Part shown: positions 8,536 to 17,501 of the stretch, in pieces
Numbering within the stretch: the stretch's first letter is position 1
How the letters are laid out: the number at the start of each line of letters is the position of its first letter
From: an uncultured Planctomyces sp.
GTDB taxonomy: Bacteria; Planctomycetota; Planctomycetia; Planctomycetales; Planctomycetaceae
Direction of reading: 5' to 3'
DNA length: 51,799 nucleotides
NCBI GenBank assembly: GCA_937904325.1
Contig: CALGTK010000200.1
Location: 1 to 51,799 of the forward strand
Translations under genes and position numbers: made by a program
Notes under the pieces: model-generated
Told to the model about the DNA's origin: nothing
Databases searched by the model: none
What the model saw: the letters and a program-made list of their open reading frames with translations, nothing else

Positions 8536-10224
8536 ATGAAGTCGACTGCAGCCTCCCTGACACTTGCACTGCTGGGAATCGTCGCCGTATCAGGTTGCCA
8601 TCAGACGGCACAGCGTGCCGCGTCCATCGCCAGCAGTCTGCCACTTCCAAGTCAGCAGATTGAAGACTACGAAACCCGCCTCAGTATCGCTCGACAGAAC
8701 GAAAAAAGAGGCAAGACGAAAGTCGCGCAGAAGTCCTACGAGAAGCTCGTCAAAGATAACCCGAAAAACCCTGTGGTCTATCACCGACTCGGGATCATCG
8801 CGGCGGCAAGCGGTGACTTTGACACAGCGAACGGTAATTTCCGGCGAGCCTTTGAACTTTCGTCGGAAGATCCGCAACTGCTTGCAGACTGGGGTTACTC
8901 CCTCTTTCTGCAGGGCGAGTATATCGAAGCCGAAGAGCTGACTCGTCAGGGAGCTGAACTTGCACCTTACGACACGCGCATCGCCAATAATCTGGCGATG
9001 ATCTATCAGAGCTCACCCCTCAGCCCGACAGTTGGACCGCAATCCATGCCGCTCATGCCGGATGACCAGCAGGGAATCGTTGTTGCGGAAGCACTCGACC
9101 CAACTTTTCCGGGTTCAGAAGCTGAGTGGCTGCATTCTCGCTACGCAGACGAAAGCATCCATCCGTTTGAAGATGTGCCGCTGCCGGAACCATATTCTGA
9201 AGCTGAAACAATCGCTCAGGCGTTGTCTGCAGAAACCGCGGTGGAGTCGTTCACAACAGAAGAGCCAACACTCGTCGAAACAGCAGAAGAAACTCCGAAA
9301 GGTGATGTCAGTGATATTGCATCTGTTGAGCCACCAGCCGAACTTCTGATACTCAACGAACCATTCGCTGTCGAGACAGCAGATGCAGTTCCGGTGAAAG
9401 ACGCTTCGCTCGACGAAACGAGCATCGCGCCCGAGTATGTCCGAAAGCTTCTGACACGAGCCCGGCTGGAACTTGCGGCTGGAGACGTCGAGATGTCTCA
9501 CGCCTTCGCCGAAGCCGCTGCCGAGACCATGATTCCACTCAAAGTATTTCAGGAAACGCCTGGGAAATTGCTCGACGAAATCGAATTTGTCACAGGTCAC
9601 AACAGCGTGATGTCTCTTAAGAATCCGGCGTTGACGACGGCCGAGTTCTCTCAAGTCGTTCCACCGGCTCCGGCAGCGTTTGAAGAAGGCACAGCAAGCT
9701 ACGTTTCGACCGCATCCATCTGGGATGAAGCGGCGGCCAACGACCCGGAAGGCTTTCGAGCCATCGGGCGAAAGTCGCTCAGTATTACCCCGAAGCTGGT
9801 CGACGGCGATGGTGAAAGACGATTGCTGCCGGAACGCCGAGCCTACAGGAAACTCAGCCAGGCTCCCGTCGTTCAACACACGGTTGGCTATAGTCGAGAC
9901 TGGACGCCGCTGTCGTACTCGTGGGAAGCTCCTCAGTTGAAATATAACCCACTGTATTTCGAAGACCCTCAGCTTGAACGCTACGGCAACGAAGTCTGTC
10001 TCCTGCAACCGTTTCTGTCCGGCGCCCGCTTCTACGCAACGATCCCGACGTTGCCATATCAAATGATGAGTGAAGGCAACAGTGTCTGCCACACTGTGTA
10101 CGATTTCGGCTACGGCCGACCGGGTGACTGCGTGCCGTACGCGCTGGAAGTGCCAGAGTTCAGTTGGACCGGTGCCTTGGCCAGCGGCGGCTGGGCGTTT
10201 GCTCTTGTTGTGATCCTGCCTTAG
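8536..10224 (+). CDS. TPR-repeat lipoprotein
   Basis: About 562 residues. The signal peptide ends in a lipobox (LLGIVAVSGC), so the protein is expected to be lipid-anchored. TPR units follow (about 50-170), for example NPVVYHRLGIIAAASGDFDTA and DPQLLADWGYSLFLQGEYIEA. Next come a long acidic, low-complexity middle and a C-terminal part with several tryptophans and a tyrosine-rich end. The C-terminal region is unrecognised. GTG at 8527 is an alternative start with AAGGA 4 bases upstream; the ATG at 8536 keeps the signal peptide compact. A role as an envelope scaffold is inferred only from the architecture. Confidence 0.75.
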   Translation: MKSTAASLTLALLGIVAVSGCHQTAQRAASIASSLPLPSQQIEDYETRLSIARQNEKRGKTKVAQKSYEKLVKDNPKNPVVYHRLGIIAAASGDFDTANGNFRRAFELSSEDPQLLADWGYSLFLQGEYIEAEELTRQGAELAPYDTRIANNLAMIYQSSPLSPTVGPQSMPLMPDDQQGIVVAEALDPTFPGSEAEWLHSRYADESIHPFEDVPLPEPYSEAETIAQALSAETAVESFTTEEPTLVETAEETPKGDVSDIASVEPPAELLILNEPFAVETADAVPVKDASLDETSIAPEYVRKLLTRARLELAAGDVEMSHAFAEAAAETMIPLKVFQETPGKLLDEIEFVTGHNSVMSLKNPALTTAEFSQVVPPAPAAFEEGTASYVSTASIWDEAAANDPEGFRAIGRKSLSITPKLVDGDGERRLLPERRAYRKLSQAPVVQHTVGYSRDWTPLSYSWEAPQLKYNPLYFEDPQLERYGNEVCLLQPFLSGARFYATIPTLPYQMMSEGNSVCHTVYDFGYGRPGDCVPYALEVPEFSWTGALASGGWAFALVVILP

Positions 10225-10587
10225 ATCAGTCCTGGGCAACTCGCTTATCCTGATGCCGTGTGGTGTTCTTTTCCGAGCGGACAGGATCGCTGCTTCGAAA
10301 GGCATTGTCGTCGCGAATCGGGACGCTTTCTGAGCTCGATTTATCGAGAGGAAAATCTCACGTTGGATATCGCATTTCTCGTCAACTGAAACGCGATATT
10401 GACGGCGTTTTTCCAGCTACCATACGATCCACCCGCGAAAGCTTACGTCGTCAGGATGGCGACTTTGATGCGCAATGAATCTGGCGACATTTGTCAGGAA
10501 GTGTCCTGCTTGCAGGATTGGGCTGACAGTTCTTAGCCGCGGTGGATTCGTGTCTGAACTCGTACGAAGGGAATCGACAGAGTCAGC
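10225..10587. other. Intergenic stretch upstream of the glycosyltransferase operon
   Basis: No gene supported. A possible sigma-70 promoter is TTGACG (10399-10404), an 18-base spacer and TACGAT (10423-10428), about 160 bases upstream of the glycosyltransferase start. Confidence 0.3.
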
Positions 10588-11919
10588 GTGAAACAGAAAG
10601 TTCTCTGGGTCCTGCTACTGGCGCTGGGGCTCCGCATCGGAGCTGCGCTCTCGGTGCACACCTACCTGGAGTCGGCTGACCAGGAGTTTCTGATTGCGGG
10701 AGACGCTGCGGGATACTGGGAACTCGGTCAAAAGATCGCGGACGGTGACGACTATACGCTTTACACGCCGCCTCGGCAGGCAATGAGAATGCCGGGGTAT
10801 CCGGTCTTTCTGGCCGTGTCCGTCCAGTTCGGTGGCAAGCGACTGCTACCCGTTCGGTTGTTGCAGGCTTTTGTCGGCACCGTGGCCTGCTGGTTCGTTT
10901 ATCTTCTGGGTACGTCGCTTTTAGATGAGCGGGCGGGACTCGTTGCCACCTTGCTGGCGGCAGTTTCGCCGACATTTGTTGGCTTTACCCCACTGATCCT
11001 CAGCGAAACTCTTTTCGCGGCGACGTTACTGATCAGTCTGATTTTGATGGCGAAGCTTGCGGTCGAATGGCCGTTGTCCAGGCAGTCGATCGATGGCCGG
11101 ACCGAAACCTCAGGGACATTGAAATGTCGAATCTGGCTGGCGATCGGAACTGGAATTGCCGTTGGCGTCGCCTGTTATGTCAGACCATCCTGGTTACTGA
11201 CGGCTCCTCTGTTTTGCGTAATCCATTTATTGATGACATGGTTCGGCCGCAGGCACAACGCGACCGTTCCCACCAGAGTGGTGATGACTGCAAAGGCTCT
11301 CGAGTGCGGCTTTGTTGTTGTCGGCCTGGCCGTAACGCTGGCACCATGGACGATTCGCAACTCGCAGGTCATCGGCCATGCGATCCCAACAACGCTGTGG
11401 GTTGGCCCGAGCCTTTACGACGGGCTCCATCCTGCAGCGACCGGTAGCAGTGACATGAAATTTTTCGAAGACGATAACCTGCTCGCGAGAATGACCGAGT
11501 ACGAAATGGACCATGAGTACCGTCGTCGTGCGTGGGAGTTTGTGCGCGAGAATCCCGGTCGCGCCATACAGCTTGGATGCATCAAGGTTGCGAGACTCTG
11601 GAAGCCGTGGCCAAATGCGGCGCAGTTTCGGCAATGGTGGCTATGCTTGATCGTTGCCGCGTTCTTTCTTCCCACAGTTGGTTTTGCATTGTTCGCGGCG
11701 GTGCGTCGCAAGTGCGATGTGCGATGCCTTCTGTTGACGGCTGGCCCCGTGATCTACTTCACAGCGATCCACTCCATTTTCGTAGGATCGCTGAGGTACA
11801 GATTACCTGCCGAGTATCCCCTGCTGATTCTGTCCGCGGCCGGCGGGATCACGATTTATGATCGGCTTCGTCCTCGAACGGAAAATCCGACTGCGGCTGC
11901 AACGGGAGGCATCTCCTGA
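10588..11919 (+). CDS. GT39/ArnT-like integral-membrane glycosyltransferase
   Basis: 443 residues with about ten hydrophobic helices, starting at a GTG. The early luminal loop contains GDAAGYWELG and AMRMPGYPVF. The acidic residue after the first helix and the 'R.PGYP' motif are typical of the dolichyl-phosphate-mannose-protein mannosyltransferase/ArnT superfamily (PMT_2). Such enzymes transfer a sugar from a polyprenyl-phosphate donor on the outer face of the cytoplasmic membrane; acceptor and sugar are unknown here. The stop codon overlaps the next start (TGATG at 11917), indicating translational coupling with the AsmA-like protein. That partnership suggests envelope glycan or lipid work. 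Confidence 0.8.
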   Translation: MKQKVLWVLLLALGLRIGAALSVHTYLESADQEFLIAGDAAGYWELGQKIADGDDYTLYTPPRQAMRMPGYPVFLAVSVQFGGKRLLPVRLLQAFVGTVACWFVYLLGTSLLDERAGLVATLLAAVSPTFVGFTPLILSETLFAATLLISLILMAKLAVEWPLSRQSIDGRTETSGTLKCRIWLAIGTGIAVGVACYVRPSWLLTAPLFCVIHLLMTWFGRRHNATVPTRVVMTAKALECGFVVVGLAVTLAPWTIRNSQVIGHAIPTTLWVGPSLYDGLHPAATGSSDMKFFEDDNLLARMTEYEMDHEYRRRAWEFVRENPGRAIQLGCIKVARLWKPWPNAAQFRQWWLCLIVAAFFLPTVGFALFAAVRRKCDVRCLLLTAGPVIYFTAIHSIFVGSLRYRLPAEYPLLILSAAGGITIYDRLRPRTENPTAAATGGIS

Positions 11920-14900
11920 TGAAGACTCTTCGTCGAACCATTATGTGGCTACTGGCCATCCTGATCGTAGCTATCGGACTCTCTGGATGGGCAGCGCACT
12001 ATTACTGGAAGAATGCCGACAGGCTGCTGCATGAAAAAGTCGCCGAAGTATTCAGGGATTGGCATCCGGATCTGCAGTTTCAGCTCGGTCAGTGCCGACT
12101 CGACTGGTCCGGTCAGATTCACGTCGAGCAGTTTTCGTTGACACTGCCGCAGGCTGAACGACCGTTGATCGACCTGCCAGACACAATCGTTCATCTTGAC
12201 CGTGAAGCGTTGCTGAATCGACAGGAAGTCGTCGTTCAGAATTTGCGTTTGCTGCAGCCACAAATCGAGGCCACACGGCTACCGGACGGGACGTGGGATT
12301 TTCACGAACTGCCTCCGTTACCCAAAAGCAACAAACGTCAAAGTCTTCCGACCGTTGACCTGCAAAACGCTCAACTTGTCCTGCGAATCATGAAGGACGA
12401 TGGCGCTCCACCAGCCACCGTGATTGTTGACAATGCCAATCTAAAGTTGACGCCGAACGGTAAACGCAGCCTTCTGATCCAAGGTGACGCCCAGGTTGCC
12501 AACATTGGTCAGTTGGAACTTGATGGGCGAATTAATGTCGACACAAAGACGGGTTCGCTCAACGGGCAATTGACCGAAGTCGGCCTCGACAACAAGTTGC
12601 TTGGATATGCTGCCAGTTTTGAACCGTCCGTGACCGTGCAAGTAGCCGCTGTCAGACAGAAGCTGTTAGACGAGATGTCAAAGCTGCCGAATCCGCAAGC
12701 GAAGTCGCCTTTCTCGATTGCAGGTCTGGCCAATACATCTGCATTTCGGCCGGCAACTTTCAATAACTCAAATGTAGAGATCCAGCAAGCATCTGGAAGC
12801 CGTACACGAGCGGCTCGCGGCCACAGTATTTCGCCACCAATGATCGGCGACCGGAACTCGATACTCGGGCTTCTGGCCAATCTCGACATTGCCTTCAACG
12901 TGAGTGTGCCGGTTCCGGGGGCGACACCCGATGTTCGCATTCTGGTGGACATCAAAGATGGTGCCGTCACCAACACGGCCTTGCCGTTTCCGCTTGATAA
13001 TCTGACCGGTCAGGTAGAGTACGCCGATCATCTACTGACCATCCGAAAACTCACCGCCGTCAACGGCCCAACAGAAGTTGATATTTCGGGATCAATCCTT
13101 GAGTCTGATACAGGCCAGTCAGGACAGGTGAATCTCAAAATCAAGGGTCTCGTTTGCGATGAACGGTTACGAAGTCGTTTATCTGTCGGCTTTGGAAAGA
13201 TCTACGACATTCATCACCCGCGTGGCTTGCTCGACATGGAAGTCTCAGTTGCTGCGACTCCGGGAGGAAATTGGACTCCGCAGGGCCTGCTGGTTCGAGC
13301 GAATCACGTATCCATCATTCACGAGATTTTCCCTTATCCAGTGAAAGACGCTGTCGGCACGATCGTTCAGGACGGTCGGGATCTAAGGATTGACATGGCA
13401 GGTCGAGTCGGCGATCGACCGATCACACTCAAAGGTTTTGTGCAGAATCCCGGTCCTGAAGCGTGGGTCGTTTTTGAAATCGATGTCGAAGACCTACCAC
13501 TCGACGACAACTTCTACGGTGCTCTCAACTCCAAAATGCGAGCGGTTCTTGATTCAATGAATCTTGGCGGATTTGCGGATGCCCACGTGAGACTGGAGCG
13601 AAAGCCGGGGCCGGGCCAAAAGATGGTCCCAAGCATGACGGGTTATCTGAAAGCCGGCACGATGGCGTTTCGCAGCTTCCCGTACCGTGTGGAAAACTTG
13701 ACAGGCAAGCTCCAGTTTGACGGCCGAGACTGGGACTTTACCTCGCTTCGCGGAACGCACGGCGACGCACTTCTGAGTGCCGACGGGAAGTACATCACCT
13801 CGACCGGCACCAGTGATCTGCAACTGACAGTCACGACTCAGGAAGCTCAGATTGATGAGTCTCTGCGCATTGCGTTGCCGTCGCATCTCAAGAAGCTGTG
13901 GCAGGAGTTTTCGCCGGGTGGAAAGATTCGCCGCATGGTGACCGACGTTCGCATGATCAAAGGTCAGCCCGTCCGAATCACTCTGCCGGAAATTCAGATT
14001 GACGAAGGCACGGCTAACCTTCGCATGTTCCCCTACGAACTGGCCGGGATCAAAGCGAACTATGCCTTTGCTGATGGTATACTAAAGATCAATTCTTTTG
14101 ATGGGTGGCATGCAGGGACATCAGTGTCCCTTGTGGGCACTGTCCAGACTGAACCGAACGGTGACTGGCGTACCACTCTCTCACAATGGTCGGCGAGAAA
14201 TCTGGTAAACGATGCTTCCTTCCAGCGGGCGTTGTCGCCGGGACTGAAGTCGGTCTTCTCGACGTTGGGCCCTGACCAGACGCTTAACGTCGCCGGTTTT
14301 CTGGAGTTGCGAGGGACGCAGGATCCTCAGTTTCCAATCACTGCAGCGTGGGAAGTCGCCACAGACTTGAATAAAGGTACGGTCAGCGCTGGGCTTGACT
14401 TTACAGACGTGACTGGTCGAATCATTTCGACAGGAACGTGGAACGGCTATGAAGCTGATGCCGACGGAATTCTGGATATTTCCAGCCTGAAAGTTTTTGA
14501 CAATTACTCTCTCTACGACGTCCGCGGACCGTTTGCTCTAAAGAATGGCGTATTCAGCGCCGGTTCGCGCGAGGCTTTGGTTCCGAACGGTACGGATCGA
14601 CCGATAGATTCCAGCGAGCAGATTCAGGCCAGGTTTGTCGGCGGGGTTCTGTCTATTAACAGTCAGGCAACGACGTCTCAGCCAACCGATTATCTGGCAC
14701 GGATCAACCTTTCACACGGACAGTTGAAGCGTTTTTCGCAACTCTATGTGGAGAATCGTGATCGCCTTGAAGGTGTGATGAATGGTTGGATGACCGTCCA
14801 GGGGAAAGGGGCTCAGCCCAAAGACCTTACCGGTCGAGGTCAACTGCAGATTAGTCCGGCAGCTTTGTATGAACTGCCTGTCGTCTTTCAGGTGCTTAAC

Positions 14901-15377
14901 ACATTGACCGTCGCTCCGCAGGACAACTCGTTCTTTGAGTACGGTCGAGTCGACTTTCAGATCGCCAACGAACAATTCAACTTCAGCTCTATCGATCTCG
15001 TTGGGTCGCCGATGCAGCTTCATGGAACCGGACGAGCCGGATTCGATGACTCACTCGACCTGACATTCGTGTCGGTGTTGCCGAATTCTCGAACTCGCAA
15101 GTCTCAGATCTGGATTCCCATCGTGACTGAAGTGGCGGGGCTTGTAGGCGGAGTGGCTAACCTTGTCGGAGTCGTCGTCGAAGTAACGGGCACAACGTCG
15201 AACCCGCGGACAAAGGTGATCCCGGCTAAGAATCTCGACGACGCGTTCAAGCAGTTCGTCAGGTCGCTGAAGCCGTTGCCGCTGACGCCACCTCTGCCAC
15301 CAGCATTTCCCCCGCTGGCATTTCCAGGCCAGCAACGCCGTACGCAACAGCCGTTGAAACGACAATCGCCCGGATGA
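11919..15377 (+). CDS. AsmA/TamB-like envelope protein (1152 residues)
   Basis: One N-terminal membrane anchor (IMWLLAILIVAIGLSGWAAHYY) is followed by a very long beta-rich periplasmic region. AsmA-like features are an anchor followed by IHVEQFSLTLP and LRLLQPQIEATRLPDGTWDF, and repeated 'L.G.a.v' units such as VSLVGTVQTEPNGDW. A C-terminal 'LTG.G.l...' type segment is DLTGRGQLQI, and near the end FVSVLPNSRTRKSQIWIPIV. AsmA-family proteins act as bridge-like lipid transporters or outer-membrane biogenesis factors between the two membranes. The proline-rich tail (LPLTPPLPPAFPPLAFPG) is unusual. The start overlaps the glycosyltransferase stop by one base, so the two are cotranslated. Confidence 0.8.
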   Translation: MKTLRRTIMWLLAILIVAIGLSGWAAHYYWKNADRLLHEKVAEVFRDWHPDLQFQLGQCRLDWSGQIHVEQFSLTLPQAERPLIDLPDTIVHLDREALLNRQEVVVQNLRLLQPQIEATRLPDGTWDFHELPPLPKSNKRQSLPTVDLQNAQLVLRIMKDDGAPPATVIVDNANLKLTPNGKRSLLIQGDAQVANIGQLELDGRINVDTKTGSLNGQLTEVGLDNKLLGYAASFEPSVTVQVAAVRQKLLDEMSKLPNPQAKSPFSIAGLANTSAFRPATFNNSNVEIQQASGSRTRAARGHSISPPMIGDRNSILGLLANLDIAFNVSVPVPGATPDVRILVDIKDGAVTNTALPFPLDNLTGQVEYADHLLTIRKLTAVNGPTEVDISGSILESDTGQSGQVNLKIKGLVCDERLRSRLSVGFGKIYDIHHPRGLLDMEVSVAATPGGNWTPQGLLVRANHVSIIHEIFPYPVKDAVGTIVQDGRDLRIDMAGRVGDRPITLKGFVQNPGPEAWVVFEIDVEDLPLDDNFYGALNSKMRAVLDSMNLGGFADAHVRLERKPGPGQKMVPSMTGYLKAGTMAFRSFPYRVENLTGKLQFDGRDWDFTSLRGTHGDALLSADGKYITSTGTSDLQLTVTTQEAQIDESLRIALPSHLKKLWQEFSPGGKIRRMVTDVRMIKGQPVRITLPEIQIDEGTANLRMFPYELAGIKANYAFADGILKINSFDGWHAGTSVSLVGTVQTEPNGDWRTTLSQWSARNLVNDASFQRALSPGLKSVFSTLGPDQTLNVAGFLELRGTQDPQFPITAAWEVATDLNKGTVSAGLDFTDVTGRIISTGTWNGYEADADGILDISSLKVFDNYSLYDVRGPFALKNGVFSAGSREALVPNGTDRPIDSSEQIQARFVGGVLSINSQATTSQPTDYLARINLSHGQLKRFSQLYVENRDRLEGVMNGWMTVQGKGAQPKDLTGRGQLQISPAALYELPVVFQVLNTLTVAPQDNSFFEYGRVDFQIANEQFNFSSIDLVGSPMQLHGTGRAGFDDSLDLTFVSVLPNSRTRKSQIWIPIVTEVAGLVGGVANLVGVVVEVTGTTSNPRTKVIPAKNLDDAFKQFVRSLKPLPLTPPLPPAFPPLAFPGQQRRTQQPLKRQSPG

Positions 15378-15410
15378 CACTCTGTCAGTGGACGATTGCG
15401 GAATCGCTGA

Positions 15411-15830
15411 CTACGACGAAAGCTCGTCGAGCGTTACCTGACTGGCCGTGATTTTTCCTGGTCCGTCGGCATTCAGCACGCCTCGTTGCAGCCGAAGCAC
15501 TGTCGACTGTTTCGCCTTTAGCGAGTTGGCGATGAACTGGCACGCGGCGTGCAAGTGTTGATCTGAGCCGCAAGTGAAGATGTCCACAGCGGCGTAGCAA
15601 TGTTCCGGCCAAGTATGGATCGAGAGGTGAGACTCGGCCAGTAGCCCGACAGCAGTCACGCCTTGCGGTTCAAACTGATTACTCACAATTTTGAGTAAGC
15701 TCAACTCGTATCGATCGGTCGTTTCTTTTAGCTGGTTACGGATCAGATCGTGGTCGTCCAGCAGACCCGCCGGGCAACCATGCAGGTCAACGATCCAGTG
15801 ATGTTCCAGTGTTTTTGGCTCGTCCGACAT
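15411..15830 (-). CDS. speD: S-adenosylmethionine decarboxylase proenzyme
   Basis: 139 residues, prokaryotic small-type AdoMet decarboxylase. The signature LLAESHLSIHTWPE contains the Glu66-Ser67 bond that is cleaved to make the pyruvoyl cofactor from the serine. The conserved His68 and the later Cys (VDIFTCGS) are present. It makes decarboxylated AdoMet, the aminopropyl donor for spermidine. It lies 52 bases downstream of folD on the same strand, probably in one transcript. It meets the AsmA-like gene tail-to-tail with a 33-base gap. Confidence 0.95.
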   Translation of the reverse strand: MSDEPKTLEHHWIVDLHGCPAGLLDDHDLIRNQLKETTDRYELSLLKIVSNQFEPQGVTAVGLLAESHLSIHTWPEHCYAAVDIFTCGSDQHLHAACQFIANSLKAKQSTVLRLQRGVLNADGPGKITASQVTLDELSS

Positions 15831-15882
15831 GGTGCAATCCAGGGATCCATCCAGCAGGCGATATGAAGCGAATTACTCAACA

Positions 15883-16755
15883 TCAGGACGACATGCCAAC
15901 GCTGAGTTGTGCAGCGGTCAGCGTATTCTGAAGCAGCATAGCGATGGTCATTGGCCCGGCGCCGCCCGGAACGGGAGTGATCGCCGAGGCCACTTCGGCA
16001 ACGGGTTCGTAGTCCACATCGCCAACCAGCTTGTTATCCACGCGGTTGATGCCGACGTCGATAATCACGGCTCCGGGTTTCACCATGTCGGCAGTAACAA
16101 ATCTCGGCTTCCCAATCGCCGCGACAATAATGTCGGCTTGCCGGGTAATCTCAGCCAGCCCTTCCGTACGGCTATGGCAGACCGTGACCGTTGCATTGGC
16201 AGTTTCGCCGCGTTGCAGGAGCATCATGGCCATTGGCTTGCCGACAATTTCGCTTCGGCCAAGTACGACAGCGTGAGCACCGGCAACCTGAGTTCCGGAA
16301 GTCAGTAATAACTGCTGGACTCCGTGCGGTGTGCAAGGCAGGAATCTTGGCCGGCCCTGGACCATCAACCCGACGTTCTCCGGATGAAAGCAGTCGACAT
16401 CTTTAAACGGCGTTACGGCGTCGAGGACGACTTGCTCTTTGATATGTTCGGGGAGCGGAAGTTGCACCAGAATTCCATGAACGGTCGGATCTTCGTTGAG
16501 CTGCGTAATGAGGGCCAGCAGGCCTTCTTCCGTGATCTCAGTCGGTAACCGATGAAGCGTGCTGCGGATCCCGGCCTTGTCGCAGGCACGTTGTTTATTT
16601 CGGACATAGACCGCGCTCGCTGAGTCTTCTCCGACCAGTAGTGCTGCAAGGTGAGGCTGCACGTTCGTTTGTTTGACGAACTTTGAGACATCCTTGGCAA
16701 GCGTTGTTCGCAGATCTGCAGCAACGGCTTTTCCATCGATGATCGTAGCAGCCAT
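15883..16755 (-). CDS. folD: Bifunctional methylenetetrahydrofolate dehydrogenase / methenyltetrahydrofolate cyclohydrolase
   Basis: 290 residues of the normal FolD length. Family motifs are SAVYVRNKQRACDKAGI (catalytic Tyr50 and Lys54), VHGILVQLPLP, KDVDCFHPENVG, the Rossmann motif VVLGRSEIVGKPMA and the near-C-terminal PVPGGAGPMT. It interconverts methylene-, methenyl- and formyl-tetrahydrofolate for one-carbon metabolism, using NADP(H). AAGGAG lies 8 bases before the ATG. Sits between an FHA protein (upstream) and speD (downstream), all on the minus strand. Confidence 0.97.
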   Translation of the reverse strand: MAATIIDGKAVAADLRTTLAKDVSKFVKQTNVQPHLAALLVGEDSASAVYVRNKQRACDKAGIRSTLHRLPTEITEEGLLALITQLNEDPTVHGILVQLPLPEHIKEQVVLDAVTPFKDVDCFHPENVGLMVQGRPRFLPCTPHGVQQLLLTSGTQVAGAHAVVLGRSEIVGKPMAMMLLQRGETANATVTVCHSRTEGLAEITRQADIIVAAIGKPRFVTADMVKPGAVIIDVGINRVDNKLVGDVDYEPVAEVASAITPVPGGAGPMTIAMLLQNTLTAAQLSVGMSS

Positions 16756-16873
16756 GTCCAGAGCTCCTTCGCGTCGCCTTCATAAACGTCCACTCAATTG
16801 AAATGAGAGTGGCGTGGCGACGGACTGTAGAGAATCGACCGGCTTCATCCCACTGACGGAGATACCTGATGCC

Positions 16874-17284
16874 TCAAAAAATACTGCCTGCACTAATGGG
16901 CTCGAAATTCGCGATAATCTCTTGCGGGTCGACCACAGTGGCTGCGTACATCAACTTCTGGGAAGCTACCGTAATGCGATCACCTGGGCGCAGCTTCTGG
17001 GTACGCTCGACTCGGTTGCCATTGACAAAGGTGCCGTTCGAGCTTCCCAGATCATCAACGTACCAATGGTCATTGAGCTTCCGGAAAACGCAGTGTTCAC
17101 GGCTGCAACGAACGTCTGAGATCACGACATCGTTATGGCCTTCACGTCCAACCGTCAGCTTTGTAGCGGCAAACAGCGGGAAAACGTCGCACCAGGCACC
17201 GTCTGTTTCCCCGACAATGAATCCTTCCTGAAGGACGGTATCGAGAGAGTCGTGTGGGTTTTGAATCACCATGGGTGAGTCCAT
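16874..17284 (-). CDS. FHA-domain protein
   Basis: A single forkhead-associated domain fills most of the protein. LTVGREGHNDVVISDVRCSR then EHC, and later LGSSNGTFVNGNRV, form the phosphothreonine-binding 'GR......D...SR.H' and 'D..S.NGT..NG' signature. FHA domains dock phosphothreonine-containing partners. The open frame reaches a TTG at 17416, but the extra 44 residues look non-coding and have no good ribosome-binding site, so the ATG at 17284 (137 residues) is preferred; the start remains uncertain. It lies 118 bases upstream of folD and 217 bases downstream of the giant-protein operon. Confidence 0.8.
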   Translation of the reverse strand: MDSPMVIQNPHDSLDTVLQEGFIVGETDGAWCDVFPLFAATKLTVGREGHNDVVISDVRCSREHCVFRKLNDHWYVDDLGSSNGTFVNGNRVERTQKLRPGDRITVASQKLMYAATVVDPQEIIANFEPISAGSIF

Positions 17285-17501
17285 CGGGATCGAGACGCTG
17301 CTACTGCAAATAGCTTTACAGGCGTCTCTAAATCTAGCTTGCAAACACGGCTGAGGAGTCGAAGTCTTCGGATTGCAGACATCGATCGACCTTCGATTGA
17401 CTGCTTCTATGGGCAAACAGGCATAACCGGCGCGTCACGGCACCTTTCGACAGAGGTGTCAGACAGAGGTGGAGGTAATTGATTCGTCAGCGGTCGCCAC
17501 T

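Noticed and set aside
9115-10305. Long minus-strand open frame of 396 codons
   Set aside because: It is antisense to the TPR lipoprotein gene, has no domain or good ribosome-binding site, and is rich in Arg/Cys/Phe as expected for a codon-bias shadow.
17285-17416. N-terminal extension of the FHA protein from a TTG
   Set aside because: Cysteine-rich, no ribosome-binding site and no match to FHA-protein architecture.
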